This document shows positions 35,588 to 45,801 of a stretch of 64,000 bases of DNA, piece after piece (within the stretch, counting starts at the first letter, position 1; each line of letters opens with the position of its first letter). Under the pieces are notes generated by a model. That model was given only the letters and a program-made list of their open reading frames with translations. It was not told the DNA's origin and did not search any database. Made by a program: the position numbers and the translations under genes. Source of the DNA: Paenibacillaceae bacterium (GTDB lineage Bacteria; Bacillota; Bacilli; Paenibacillales; NBRC-103111); assembly GCA_029256185.1 (NCBI GenBank), contig JAQSYI010000034.1:186001-250000 (forward strand), in the 5' to 3' direction.

Positions 35588-37801
35588 CTAATGGCGCCCT
35601 ATATAGCTGACTTTATTAAATGCTTCCTTCTCTTTGGCCCAATTGAGGCTGTGCTCTTTCATAATAGCTTCTCCTTCAATATCGAAGTTTGGCAGCAGCT
35701 TGTCAAGCCATTGCGGGAAATACCACGCCGCTTTCCCCATCAAGGTCATCACAGCGGGCACAACCGCCAATCTTACCACAAAAGCGTCAAGCAAAACGCC
35801 GGCGGCCAGGGTTAAGCCCATCTGCTTGATGATGGGATCATGGGAGAAGATAAAGCCGGAAAATACGGCAATCATAATGAGACCGGCTGCCGTTACTACA
35901 GCCCCGTTTTCCTTCAAACCGACAACAACCGCTTGCTTGGCGTCGCCGGTATGTGCGAATTCTTCCCTCATCCGGCTTACCAGGAATACTTCATAATCCA
36001 TGGATAGTCCAAACAGAATGCCGATAGCGAGAATGGGCAGCAGGAACAAAACGGCGCTGGAGCCGGGGAAACCGAACAGATCAAGCAAATGTCCGTCCTG
36101 TACGATGAAGACAGTTGCTCCTAACGTTGCGCCGATGGATAAGACAAAACCAAGAACGGCTTTTAACGGAACCAGGATGGACCTGAACACCACCATCATC
36201 AGCACAAAGGCGAAGACGACAATCAATGCTGCAAAGACGGGCAAAGCGTCCATGATTTGTTCCGTTACATCGATATTAACCGCAGTAGCACCGGTCACCA
36301 TCAGTTCCATGTCCTCCTTACCGGAGAGATCTCTGATTTCTCTTACCAGATCCTTGGTTTGTGGTGCATTGGGTCCGTTCTCCGGCGTTACACTCAGCAA
36401 GAACAGTTCACCCTTGGGATTCGGCATAGCAGGAGAGGCTTTCTTGACATGATCCAATTCACTTAGCTTCTTCGCCAAGGCCGCTAATTTTTCCGGGGCC
36501 GCATCCTGTCCGTTGGCGGGATCGGCAATGACAACCAGCGTGGAGTGGAAGCCTTCCCCATAAGCTTCTGTTAACAAATCATAGCCTTGTCTTTCCGCCG
36601 CTTCATACGGTTTATTCCCGCCATTAGGAAGTCCCAGATTCAGATGGAAAAAGGGGACGGTCATCACCGTTAATGCAACGATACCGGTTAATGTGACCAT
36701 AAAAGGGTATTTTGTCACAAAGGTTGCCCACCTGTTGGTCTCGCTTTTCTTTCCGCCGCGGGTCAGCTTGGTTATAACCCGGTTGCTTTTCTCCGGCTTC
36801 ATTCTATGGCCCATTAATCCCAGGATGGCGGGCACTGCCACAACCGCGACAACAATCGATAATAAAACGACTACAGCTGTAGCGATTCCCATTACAGTCA
36901 TGAATGGTATCTTAACAACGATAAGTCCCAATAATGCAATAATGACCGTAATTCCGGCGAACACAACGGCATTGCCTGCCGTACCATTGGCGATTGCAAT
37001 AGACTCTTGCACGGAAAACCCTTTTTTCAATTGTTGCTTGAATCTGGAGAAAATGAATAACGAATAGTCGATTCCAACTGCCAATCCCAACATAGCGGCT
37101 AAAGTAAGCGAGATGGAAGGAATATCAAAGTAGTTGGTCCCGAGCAAAATGAGCAAAATCCCGGTGCCCACCCCGATAAGCGCCGTCAAAATTGGCATTC
37201 CGGCTACAAGCAAGGATGCAAAAGTAAGCGCCAAAATGACATACGCCAATGAAACACCCAATATTTCACCGGGCCCTCCGCCTGCTTCTGTTTTTTCGAA
37301 TTCGACGGTTCCGCCTAACCCGGTCTCCATTCCCTTATTCCCTGGAATCGTCAAGCTTTCTTCCACAATATCTTTGGATTCCTGCGTTACCTCACTTGCA
37401 GGTGAATGATAAGTAACGACAGCATAACCGATCCGTTTATCCGGATTTATATTAGCCAGCTCATCCGGAGCAGCAACGGATTTAACCGCCGGATCCTCTT
37501 TGATCTTTGTAAGCATTTCCTTAACGATGGCTTTGTTATCTTCCGAATCCAAGCTTTCATTTGCCGGCGCCTTCATGACGATGTAGACCTGACCAGCCTG
37601 TTTGCCGCCTGTAAATTCCTGTTCCAGCACCTTCATCGCTTTTTCCGACTCCGTACCCGGTATGGATACATCCTCATTAAAGGCCGTACCCATATTTAGG
37701 ACTGCACCACCCAAAACGGCCATGAGCAGAATAAACGCAAAAATCACCTTTTTACTATTCGTGCCTGACCAGCTTCCTATACGATATAACCATTTTGACA
37801 T
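35588..37801 (-). CDS. MMPL/RND family transporter (YdfJ-like)
   Basis: A 737-residue transporter of the MMPL family: two repeats, each one transmembrane helix, an outer domain (residues about 40-165 and 385-500), then five helices (starting VSLAYVILALTFASLLV and FAALIVVFAFVLMMVV). The family exports lipids, drugs or antibiotics. The conserved GIDYSLF and SMDYEVFL stretches that form the proton relay are present. GGAGGAG precedes the ATG. First gene of the operon with the two-component system; 76 bases separate it from the kinase. Divergent from the GntR operon. Confidence 0.87.
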   Translation of the reverse strand: MSKWLYRIGSWSGTNSKKVIFAFILLMAVLGGAVLNMGTAFNEDVSIPGTESEKAMKVLEQEFTGGKQAGQVYIVMKAPANESLDSEDNKAIVKEMLTKIKEDPAVKSVAAPDELANINPDKRIGYAVVTYHSPASEVTQESKDIVEESLTIPGNKGMETGLGGTVEFEKTEAGGGPGEILGVSLAYVILALTFASLLVAGMPILTALIGVGTGILLILLGTNYFDIPSISLTLAAMLGLAVGIDYSLFIFSRFKQQLKKGFSVQESIAIANGTAGNAVVFAGITVIIALLGLIVVKIPFMTVMGIATAVVVLLSIVVAVVAVPAILGLMGHRMKPEKSNRVITKLTRGGKKSETNRWATFVTKYPFMVTLTGIVALTVMTVPFFHLNLGLPNGGNKPYEAAERQGYDLLTEAYGEGFHSTLVVIADPANGQDAAPEKLAALAKKLSELDHVKKASPAMPNPKGELFLLSVTPENGPNAPQTKDLVREIRDLSGKEDMELMVTGATAVNIDVTEQIMDALPVFAALIVVFAFVLMMVVFRSILVPLKAVLGFVLSIGATLGATVFIVQDGHLLDLFGFPGSSAVLFLLPILAIGILFGLSMDYEVFLVSRMREEFAHTGDAKQAVVVGLKENGAVVTAAGLIMIAVFSGFIFSHDPIIKQMGLTLAAGVLLDAFVVRLAVVPAVMTLMGKAAWYFPQWLDKLLPNFDIEGEAIMKEHSLNWAKEKEAFNKVSYIGRH

Positions 37802-37934
37802 GATGGATCTCCTCCCGCTACCCTATCTTTTTTAATTGGTATCCCTATGATACTTCAGATAAGAAAGATCGAAACCGGACGGAAGGGCATGCCCTTTCGG
37901 GCAAAAAAGGGCAGCTGGTACAGGCCGGACCCTG

Positions 37935-37963
37935 TTGACAAAAAAGCTCTGACCTTGTATAGT
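37935..37963 (+). promoter_or_regulatory. Sigma-A promoter of the GntR-ABC operon
   Basis: TTGACA (37935-37940), 17 bases, TATAGT (37958-37963). Confidence 0.8.
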
Positions 37964-37983
37964 TAGTTACACAAGTAATTAAC
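37962..37983. promoter_or_regulatory. YtrA-type GntR operator
   Basis: GTTAGTTAC-ACAA-GTAATTAAC, 8 of 9 paired positions, starting inside the -10 element and covering the transcription start. Autorepression by the first gene of the operon is the natural reading. Confidence 0.65.
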
Positions 37984-38009
37984 CAGTTAAGTAGCGAGGA
38001 TGTGGGAGC

Positions 38010-38372
38010 ATGATAGATGACAGCAAGCCTATATTTGTGCAAATTGCTGAGCGCATTGAGGACGACATCCTGGAAGGGCGGCTGCCCGAAGAATCGCAAG
38101 TGCCCTCCACGAACCAGTTCGCAGCCTACTACCAGATCAATCCGGCCACAGCTGCCAAGGGCGTGAATTTGCTGGTGGATCAAGGCATCCTATACAAGAA
38201 ACGGGGGATTGGCATGTTCGTCGCAAGCGGTTCGCTGGAGCAGGTCCGTAAGAAGAGGCAGGAGCAATTCTACGAGCAATATGTGGTGACCATGGTACGG
38301 GAAGCAGGCAAGCTGGGCATAACGGCGCAGCAATTGATCGAGATGATCCGGAGAGGGGAGATGTCGCAATGA
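38010..38372 (+). CDS. GntR-family regulator, YtrA subfamily
   Basis: A 120-residue short GntR protein: winged helix (residues 8-75, PIFVQIAERIEDDILEGRLP ... QVPSTNQFAAYY) and a C-terminal dimerisation helix, without an effector domain. YtrA-type proteins repress the ABC operon in which they lie and respond to cell-wall antibiotics. Here the ABC ATPase starts inside its stop codon (ATGA at 38369-38372). Confidence 0.88.
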   Translation: MIDDSKPIFVQIAERIEDDILEGRLPEESQVPSTNQFAAYYQINPATAAKGVNLLVDQGILYKKRGIGMFVASGSLEQVRKKRQEQFYEQYVVTMVREAGKLGITAQQLIEMIRRGEMSQ

Positions 38373-39265
38373 CAGCAATCGTGGAAGTGAGCGGGCTAAC
38401 CAAGACGTACGGCTCCGTGACCGCCGTCCAGGATATCAATCTGAGGGTGGAAGAGGGCAAGATTTACGGATTGCTGGGACGAAATGGAGCCGGCAAAACG
38501 ACTGTGATGCACATGATTACGGCTCAATTATTCCCAACTGCAGGAAAACTGCGGGTATTCGGTGAAGAGCCCTTCGAGAATAACCGGGTATTGCGCCAAA
38601 TTTCCTTCATTAAGGAAAGCCAGAAATATCCCGACAGCTACAACGTATCGGATGTTCTGGACATAGCCCGGCTGTTTCACCCCAACTGGGACCGGAAATA
38701 TGCGCTCACATTGATAGAGGATTTCCAACTGCCCTTGAAGCGGAAAATAAAGAAGCTTTCCAGAGGCATGCTGTCGGCTGTAGGAATTGTACTGGGGCTG
38801 GCCAGCCGGGCGCCGCTGACTATATTTGACGAGCCTTATCTGGGGCTGGATGCGGTGGCACGCAGCATGTTCTACAACAGGCTGCTGGAGGATTATGCGG
38901 AGCATCCGAGAACTGTCATCCTCTCCACGCACCTGATCGATGAGGTGAGCCAGATGCTGGAGCATGTGCTGCTGATTGACCACGGCCGGATTATTCTGGA
39001 TGAGGATGCGGATGAGCTGCGCGGACGTGCATTCAGCATCGCCGGGAAAGCGTCCATAGTGGACTCGTTCACCGCCGGCAGGGAGGTGCTCTCCCGGGAT
39101 TCACTGGGCGCCTTGGCCACAGCTACGATTATGGGGGCCATGAGTCCAGCCGAGCGAAAAGCCGCGGCAGACCAGGGACTGGAGTTAACTCCTGTTTCCC
39201 TGCAGCAGCTTATCATCCATCTGACCCGCGAGAATACCGCTATGAAGGAGGGACTCTCCCGATGA
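38369..39265 (+). CDS. ABC transporter ATP-binding protein
   Basis: A 298-residue nucleotide-binding subunit: Walker A GRNGAGKTT, a signature-like KLSRGMLSAVGIVLGLA, Walker B TIFDEPYLGLD, switch His in STHLIDE. The signature LSRGM departs from LSGGQ, as is common in YtrB-type exporters. It works with the permease that overlaps its stop by four bases. Likely role is export or detoxification linked to cell-wall stress, inferred from the YtrA-type regulator. Confidence 0.87.
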   Translation: MTAIVEVSGLTKTYGSVTAVQDINLRVEEGKIYGLLGRNGAGKTTVMHMITAQLFPTAGKLRVFGEEPFENNRVLRQISFIKESQKYPDSYNVSDVLDIARLFHPNWDRKYALTLIEDFQLPLKRKIKKLSRGMLSAVGIVLGLASRAPLTIFDEPYLGLDAVARSMFYNRLLEDYAEHPRTVILSTHLIDEVSQMLEHVLLIDHGRIILDEDADELRGRAFSIAGKASIVDSFTAGREVLSRDSLGALATATIMGAMSPAERKAAADQGLELTPVSLQQLIIHLTRENTAMKEGLSR

Positions 39266-39951
39266 ACCAAGTGACGAATGTAATGAGAATGCATAGAAAA
39301 GATCTGTTCACATGGGTATACCTGCCCTGGATTATTCTGCTCGGCAACTTCATTATTAATCTGGCCGTTACTGCCATTATCAGCTCAGGAGAGGTCAACA
39401 TGTCGACGGGGGGCATGTTCTCCATCTACATTTATTTTCTGATTACCGGAATGCTTACCTTGTATCAGACCTTCCCGTTCGCTCTGGGTCTTAATATCCG
39501 CCGGAAAGACTACTTCTGGGGAACGGCTGCCACAATCGGCATCATCAGCATTGCAACCTCTGTCTGCTTCGTGCTGCTGTCGGCCATTGAAGAAGCTACT
39601 AACCGCTGGGGGAACCTGATTGCCTTCTTCCACGTTCCCTACATTATTGATAACGGCATGATCGGTGAGCTGTGGTTCTACGCCGCGCTGCTGGCGCATC
39701 TGTACTATGCGGGGTTTGTCATCTCCTGCATCCACCGCAGATTCGGCGCATTGAATCTTACTATTGTTCTTGCGGTGCTCTTTCTTGCCGCTACTGTCTT
39801 CTCGGTGCTGGCCTCTTATTACGGCTGGTGGGGAGATATTCTTGAGCTGATCCAAGGGCGCTCCGCCGTGGAGATCATCTCGTGGTGCTCCCTGCTGACC
39901 CTGGTTTACATGGGAATCTCCTATCAGCTGCTGCGCCGGGCAACGGCTTGA
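39262..39951 (+). CDS. ABC transporter permease
   Basis: A 229-residue protein with six hydrophobic helices (for example WIILLGNFIINLAVTAII, LNLTIVLAVLFLAATVFSVL), the partner of the upstream ATPase by overlap and size. No family signature beyond this. A terminator follows directly. Confidence 0.8.
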   Translation: MNQVTNVMRMHRKDLFTWVYLPWIILLGNFIINLAVTAIISSGEVNMSTGGMFSIYIYFLITGMLTLYQTFPFALGLNIRRKDYFWGTAATIGIISIATSVCFVLLSAIEEATNRWGNLIAFFHVPYIIDNGMIGELWFYAALLAHLYYAGFVISCIHRRFGALNLTIVLAVLFLAATVFSVLASYYGWWGDILELIQGRSAVEIISWCSLLTLVYMGISYQLLRRATA

Positions 39952-39964
39952 CCGGATTTCCAGA

Positions 39965-39997
39965 GACCCCGCTCTAATGACAGAGCGGGGTCCCTTG
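39965..39997 (+). terminator. Rho-independent terminator
   Basis: GACCCCGCTCT / AGAGCGGGGTC stem and T-rich tail after the GntR-ABC operon. Confidence 0.8.
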
Positions 39998-40047
39998 TTA
40001 ACACCAGCAGGCTTGCATACCCCCTTCAGGAATCCCCCTCCCGGCAT

Positions 40048-41910
40048 TCACCCCTGCCAATTCCCCGGCCCCTCCTGATCCTGCATCCGCAGCTGGTGGG
40101 CGGCGAATTCCCGGTACAGCGCATGGGTTTGTACCAGCTCCTCATGGGTGCCCGTACCGGTTACAATCCCTTTGTCCAGGAAGATAATCTGATCCGCGTT
40201 CACCACGGTGGACAGCCGGTGGGCGATGACCAGCGTGGTTCTGCCCTGCATGAGATTGGAGAGCGCCTTCTGCACCTCAATCTCCGACTTGCTGTCCAGG
40301 CTGGAGGTGGCTTCGTCCAGCATCAGCACGGCAGGGTCCCGCAGCAGCGCCCGGGCGATGGCGATCCGCTGCCGCTGGCCGCCGGACAGCTTGATTCCCC
40401 GCTCCCCCACTTCCGTATCATATCCATCCGGCAGCTCGCCGATAAATCCGTCGGCATAAGCCATCCTGGCTGCATGCTCCACTTCCTCCTGCGTGGCCTC
40501 CCGTTCCAGGCCGTAGCCGAGATTGTCCCGGATAGTGCCCGAGATAACGGGGCTCTCCTGGGAGACATAGCCGATCCGGCCCCGCCAGGAAGCCAGGGAA
40601 TATCCGTCCACCCGCTCCTCTCCCAGCAGAATGGCCCCCTCCACCGGCTCATAGAACCGCTCCAGCAGGGAGAACAAGGTGGTTTTTCCGCTGCCGCTGG
40701 GACCGACGATCGCCGTGACCTTGCCCGGATTCATGGCGATGCTCACCTCCCGCAGCACCGGCTCCCCTTCCTTGTAGGCGAAGGATACCCGGTCCAGTCT
40801 GATAGGGCGCGCGGCATCGGCGACAGGAGCCCCGGTTGCCCGGTCCTCCTCTTCCAGAGCCAGGGTGGCGATCATCGTTTCGGTGGCGCCTATGGCTTTT
40901 TGCAGCTGCGTGACGAATTGGGTAATCTGGGAGATGGGGAGCAGGATCTGCATCAGGTACAGGATGAAGGCCACCAGCCCCCCTGCCGACAACGCCCCCG
41001 AGGACACCCGCATCCCCCCGTAGCCGATAATTACCACCATCAGCAGCATCATCACTACGGACATGACGGGATAAACCACCGCCTGTACCTTGGCCTCCTT
41101 CAGCCCGTAGCGGAACAGACTTATAATCCCTTGTCTTCCGTTCTCAAACTCTGCCTTCTCGGCATTGGAGGCCTTCACCAGCCGGATCTCCGACAACACC
41201 CGGTTCAGGACGGCGGTGAAGCGGGCGTTCTCATCCTGCATTCCCTTGGAGATTCTGTACATCTGCCGGCCCAACGGTCCCATAATGGCAAAGGAAAGGG
41301 GGATTACGATGAGGAGCATCAGCGACATCCGCCAATCCAGATAGAGCAGTACGGCGACGGAGCCGACGATGGAGATAATCCCGTTCAAGAAGCCGGACAT
41401 ATGCTCGCTGATCAAGCCCTTGACAACCGCGGTGTCGCTGGTGAGCCTGCTGATGGTCTCTCCCGTCTGATGGCTGTCGTAATACGCCACCGGCAGGCGC
41501 AGCAGCTTGGTCCACAGCCGCTCCCGCAGGGACGCCACCAGATGCTGCCCCACCCGGTTCAGCATATACACCGCAAGCCCGGAGATAACCGCCTGCATCA
41601 GGAACAGCAGCCCGATTCCCGTCATATGTCCCCAGCTCATAGAGGACATGGAGAACCCGTCCACCAGATTTTTGGTGAACATGGGTACGACCAGCCCCGC
41701 CAGCGTCCCTGCCACACTCATCAGGATGGCGACCACCAGCATGGGCCGGGAAAACTCCGCCTGGCGCAGCAGCTTAAGGAAGCTGCCCAGATTGGCCGCA
41801 GGGTTGCCCCACTTCTTGCGGGCTGATTCATTGGGTCGGGCTTCCCCGGGTTCGCTCGCTTGATCTTCACCGGATCTATCTGTGAGTTGCTTGTCTTCGT
41901 CATACGCCAT
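40048..41910 (-). CDS. ABC exporter, half-transporter (BmrA/MsbA type)
   Basis: A 620-residue half-transporter that should form a homodimer. A hydrophilic 45-residue head is followed by six helices (about 60-335) and a nucleotide-binding domain: Walker A GPSGSGKTT, Q-loop YVSQESPV, signature LSGGQRQR, Walker B VLMLDEATSSLD, H-loop IAHRLS. Family members export drugs or lipids. The frame opens at a GTG (41916), but AGAGGGGG fits the ATG at 41910 better. It is monocistronic; the head is longer than in BmrA. Confidence 0.87.
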   Translation of the reverse strand: MAYDEDKQLTDRSGEDQASEPGEARPNESARKKWGNPAANLGSFLKLLRQAEFSRPMLVVAILMSVAGTLAGLVVPMFTKNLVDGFSMSSMSWGHMTGIGLLFLMQAVISGLAVYMLNRVGQHLVASLRERLWTKLLRLPVAYYDSHQTGETISRLTSDTAVVKGLISEHMSGFLNGIISIVGSVAVLLYLDWRMSLMLLIVIPLSFAIMGPLGRQMYRISKGMQDENARFTAVLNRVLSEIRLVKASNAEKAEFENGRQGIISLFRYGLKEAKVQAVVYPVMSVVMMLLMVVIIGYGGMRVSSGALSAGGLVAFILYLMQILLPISQITQFVTQLQKAIGATETMIATLALEEEDRATGAPVADAARPIRLDRVSFAYKEGEPVLREVSIAMNPGKVTAIVGPSGSGKTTLFSLLERFYEPVEGAILLGEERVDGYSLASWRGRIGYVSQESPVISGTIRDNLGYGLEREATQEEVEHAARMAYADGFIGELPDGYDTEVGERGIKLSGGQRQRIAIARALLRDPAVLMLDEATSSLDSKSEIEVQKALSNLMQGRTTLVIAHRLSTVVNADQIIFLDKGIVTGTGTHEELVQTHALYREFAAHQLRMQDQEGPGNWQG

Positions 41911-42187
41911 GGGCACATCCCCCTCTTCCCATCCAACTGGCTTGCTTTACAGCATTATTATCTGTGGAATGAAGGGCGACTTGCAAGCTAACGCAATATG
42001 TGAGGTTCACCAAGTCCACTGCCACTACTCGATCCTCAATAAGAAAGCGCACACATAATATGACTTCATTACAAAAGGCATCTTGTGGTAAACTGCAACT
42101 AACAGACCATTTTGCTTGATGCTCGATAAAGGTTAGATAAGACAAGTACATCTTCAGTGGCGCAAATGGGAAAGGGAGAGAGGCCGC

Positions 42188-44503
42188 ATGAGCTTGCTTC
42201 ATATGTTTCGCGCAAGGAAATATCTGCAACGGATTTTGCTTAGCTTCATGCTTGTTGTCATTATTCTGATCGCAACGTCAGCCGTTCTATATTTGAATGC
42301 ACAAAGCAAGGTGCTTACCATGCAGCTTGATGCAGACCGTAAGCTGCTGACACAAATTAACTTTAACATTGAGAATATGAACGGGATTATCAAGGACCTG
42401 GCGGTTTCGTTATTCTACGATGATGATATGGTTGCCGTGATATCAGGCTCCGATTTCGAGCAGAGTATTATGAAGCTGGATAAGCTGAACCGTACTGTTG
42501 CCACAACCCCCTACCTGCATTCCATCGTTTATTATAACGGTACGCAAAAACGTTATTTTTCTTCCCTTCATCATGATATGAATAACTATCAGCTCTACGA
42601 TGCGTTGAGCGGTTATATTAAATCCCGCTCCGAATTACCCAAGCTGCAGCTTATCCCCGTCAAGTTGGACGAGAGCAAGGAGGGGGCCTTTGATGTCTTT
42701 TCTTTTTTTGTTTATGACGGCGCCACTCTGAATGCAGCAGACAGGAACTTTCTGGTACTGAACATTAAGCCGGCCTGGATGCTGGATAATGTGGAAGCTC
42801 TTAATGCCTTGGCTGAGCGGGAGAATGACCTGATCTTTGTCACGGACAGCCGGCACAATGTTCTAATATCCAACGACCGCATGCTGCCGGGACTGATGGA
42901 GATGAAGAATAATCTGCTGGAGAGGATTTCCTCCTCCTCTAATGCGCTTGATTATTTTACCTATGCTTACGAGGGGCAGAAATACAGGGTAACCTATCTG
43001 AAGAGAGGCCTGAATGACTGGCAGATCATCAGTCTCCAGAATTATCGCGCGTTCTCCAACAATGTCAGCCAGATGAAATGGACAGCGGTTGTCGTCACTT
43101 TATCCGTCGTTGTGATGACTGTGCTGTTGTCTGTGTACTTCTCCATCCGGCTGTACAAGCCTATAGGCAACCTGTTGGGTCTGGTTCGTCATGGAAGCAA
43201 TGCCGCTCCTCTTAACCGTGATGAAATGTCCATCATTACTACAAGCTTCGCGTTTATGCGGGACAAATTGCAGGAATTGGAGCAGGGGCAGGCTTCGCAG
43301 ATGAATATAGCCAAGGTCTATCATGTAAGAAGTCTGATTGCTGCAAGCGGAAATGTGCCCGAGCAGGAATTTAGGCGAAACACAGACCAGTATAGTCTCG
43401 ACATTGCCCTGCAAGGCAGTATGGTGCTGGCGTTGATACGGATTGACAATCTGTATGATCTGACCTCCAAGACTCAGAGCACCGCCTTATCCTTGCTCTA
43501 CTTTGCCATCTCCAACATTGGGCAGGAACTGCTCCGCCGTACGTTCTCCTGTGAATCGGCAGATATGAAGAGCGACCACCTGGTTTTCATCATTAGCCGC
43601 GACAGAGACATGCACTACGATGAACTGTATGGAGTGTTCCGGGAGATGCAGGAGACTGTCGGGAGTTACTATCACATCACTTTCTCCGTTACACTCAGCC
43701 AAGTATTCCATACTTACCGGGACATTACGCCGCATTATTCGCAAACGATCCGGCACTCCAATTACCGGATGATTCTGGGCAAGCAGGCGTTTATTGACCC
43801 TGACCGGGTGAAAGCCAATGAAGAATGCGGGCAATTTCACATTCCCCAGGAATTGGAGCGGCAGCTGACGGAGGGACTAAAGGCAGGCGACTGGGAACAG
43901 CTTAATGACTGCGTAAAGCGGTGGCTTGAGCTTGTCAGCGGCTTCAGATTTGAGAATATGTTCTCCGCGTTACTGCATATGGTAGTCACTCTTAGCAATA
44001 CATTGGGCGAGATAAAGCACTACAACCTGAATCCGGTCTCCATCAATCTGCAGGAGATTAACCGGCGCATTCTGGAGAAGGAGACCTTAGAAGAGATCCG
44101 CGAGGTATTGATGGATGAAATCCGCGAGGTATTGGAGAAGCGTCAGAGCGGCCGGGAGGACAAGGTCAGGCTCATTACAGAGACGGTTAAGGAAATTGTC
44201 GATAAGCATTACTCCGACCCGGATATCAACATCCAGAAGATCGCTGACATGCTGCACATGAGGCATGTCTATCTGGGACAGGTATTCAAGGAACGGGAGA
44301 ATGAAACGATTGTCGATTATATCAACAGAACCAGGTTGGCGAAGGCCAAGCTTTATTTGGAACAGCAGGATCTGACGGTAATTGAGATTATGGAGAAGGT
44401 CGGCTTCGGCAATGAAAGCTACTTTTACCGCTTGTTCAAACGCCAGTATGGAACAACACCTAAGGATTACCGGTTAAAGCATGCGATTGACCGCAATAAT
44501 TGA
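42188..44503 (+). CDS. AraC-family membrane sensor-regulator
   Basis: A 771-residue one-component regulator: transmembrane helix (about 18-38), a large extracellular Cache-like sensor (40-295), second helix (about 298-320), a HAMP-like and cytosolic linker, and a C-terminal AraC DNA-binding pair (about 665-765; INIQKIADMLHMRHVYLGQV and TVIEIMEKVGFGNESYFYRL). Proteins of this form in Paenibacillus usually sit beside and control a sugar ABC importer, as here. GGGAGAGAGG precedes the ATG. A terminator follows, so the importer has its own promoter. Confidence 0.87.
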   Translation: MSLLHMFRARKYLQRILLSFMLVVIILIATSAVLYLNAQSKVLTMQLDADRKLLTQINFNIENMNGIIKDLAVSLFYDDDMVAVISGSDFEQSIMKLDKLNRTVATTPYLHSIVYYNGTQKRYFSSLHHDMNNYQLYDALSGYIKSRSELPKLQLIPVKLDESKEGAFDVFSFFVYDGATLNAADRNFLVLNIKPAWMLDNVEALNALAERENDLIFVTDSRHNVLISNDRMLPGLMEMKNNLLERISSSSNALDYFTYAYEGQKYRVTYLKRGLNDWQIISLQNYRAFSNNVSQMKWTAVVVTLSVVVMTVLLSVYFSIRLYKPIGNLLGLVRHGSNAAPLNRDEMSIITTSFAFMRDKLQELEQGQASQMNIAKVYHVRSLIAASGNVPEQEFRRNTDQYSLDIALQGSMVLALIRIDNLYDLTSKTQSTALSLLYFAISNIGQELLRRTFSCESADMKSDHLVFIISRDRDMHYDELYGVFREMQETVGSYYHITFSVTLSQVFHTYRDITPHYSQTIRHSNYRMILGKQAFIDPDRVKANEECGQFHIPQELERQLTEGLKAGDWEQLNDCVKRWLELVSGFRFENMFSALLHMVVTLSNTLGEIKHYNLNPVSINLQEINRRILEKETLEEIREVLMDEIREVLEKRQSGREDKVRLITETVKEIVDKHYSDPDINIQKIADMLHMRHVYLGQVFKERENETIVDYINRTRLAKAKLYLEQQDLTVIEIMEKVGFGNESYFYRLFKRQYGTTPKDYRLKHAIDRNN

Positions 44504-44550
44504 ACGCAGCGCACCATGGATGCCGGGGCTCCAACCAAGAAGCCCCGAGG

Positions 44551-44580
44551 AAACCTCCGGTTATATGCCAGAGGTTTTTT
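44551..44580 (+). terminator. Rho-independent terminator after the AraC gene
   Basis: AACCTC / GAGGTT stem with six T. A second hairpin GGGGCT / AGCCCC (44525-44546) lies just before it. Confidence 0.65.
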
Positions 44581-44792
44581 GGCATGCATGTACGGGAAAA
44601 TTCAAGTTTCTGGAATACTGCAAAATCTTTGGAGCGGGCTCCGCCGGGTCAAACGGGCTTCTGTACAGCATACGGAGAAATGTACAGGTGCCGGTACAGC
44701 ACCCGGAGGTATGTACAGTAATCATGACGCAAGCTTTGCGGTATTGTAAAACCAGAACAAAAAATGAGAACTGCTTGGAGAGGAGCCCTGCT

Positions 44793-45788
44793 ATGCCGGA
44801 TGACACGCATTCTATTGCAAGAGTTGGTGCCGCGCCGCCATTATCCATTCCCCATAAGAAAGAGAGGAGGTTCTCATTCAGAAGAGAGCTGCACTTATTT
44901 GGCAAGAACGCGGAGTTGTTTCTGATGTCCCTTCCAGGGATTCTGTATAAGCTGATATTTGCTTATCTGCCCATGATTGGTCTGATGATCGCCTTCAAAG
45001 ATTACAAATACGACAAAGGAATCTTCGGCAGTGAATGGGTGGGATTCAGCAATTTCACTTATCTGTTTACAAGCGACGCAGCCTGGCGCATTACCCGCAA
45101 TACAGTGCTGTACAATGCCGCTTATATTTTGTTGACCACATGTGTGGCTCTGCTGCTTGCTGTATTGCTCAATGAGATCAAGGCCAAATGGACCAAATTT
45201 TATCAAACGGCATTGTTTCTTCCCCACTTCCTGTCTTGGGTGCTGGTTGGATACATCGTATACGCGTTCTTGAATCATTCCGACGGTTTTCTTAACCGGA
45301 TGTTTGTTTCCTTCGGCATGGAGTCAATAAGCTGGTATCAGAAATCAACTCCCTGGCCATACATTCTGGTTCTGGTTCATGTATGGAAGGCCGCCGGCTT
45401 CTCTACCCTCATTTATTTCGCAGGAATCATGGGTATCAATTCAGAATATTATGAAGCCGCCCGGATCGATGGCGCTACCAAGCGCCAGATGGCCCTTAGC
45501 ATAACAGTGCCCTTGCTGACTCCGTTGATCGTGATCATGTTGATCCTGTCTATCGGCAGCATGTTCCGGGGAGACTTCGGGCTGCATTATTTCATCCCTA
45601 ATAACTCAGGCTTTATTTTCTCCACCACGGACGTTATCGACACTTATGTATACCGCGCTCTGCGCGAGGTGGGCAATGTAAGCATGTCGGCAGCTACCGG
45701 CTTCTATCAGTCCGTTGTAGGATTTGTGCTGGTGCTCTTGTCCAATGGAGTGGTGAAGAAAATCAATCCCGATCATTCATTATGGTAA
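44793..45788 (+). CDS. Sugar ABC transporter permease (LplB type)
   Basis: A 331-residue inner-membrane permease of the binding-protein-dependent type with six helices and a hydrophilic 40-residue head. The coupling EAA loop is YYEAARIDGATKRQMALSIT (about residues 222-241). The first of three importer genes: permease, permease, binding protein. The open frame extends 300 bases upstream through a region with a terminator, so the ATG at 44793, preceded by GGAGAGGAG, is clearly right. Related LplB systems carry complex or oligomeric sugars; the ligand is unknown. Confidence 0.87.
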   Translation: MPDDTHSIARVGAAPPLSIPHKKERRFSFRRELHLFGKNAELFLMSLPGILYKLIFAYLPMIGLMIAFKDYKYDKGIFGSEWVGFSNFTYLFTSDAAWRITRNTVLYNAAYILLTTCVALLLAVLLNEIKAKWTKFYQTALFLPHFLSWVLVGYIVYAFLNHSDGFLNRMFVSFGMESISWYQKSTPWPYILVLVHVWKAAGFSTLIYFAGIMGINSEYYEAARIDGATKRQMALSITVPLLTPLIVIMLILSIGSMFRGDFGLHYFIPNNSGFIFSTTDVIDTYVYRALREVGNVSMSAATGFYQSVVGFVLVLLSNGVVKKINPDHSLW

Positions 45789-45801
45789 GGAGGAAGAAGA
45801 A

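Noticed and set aside
40096..41826. 576-codon plus-strand open frame
   Set aside because: Opposite the BmrA-type exporter; low-complexity His/Gln/Pro translation typical of a shadow frame.
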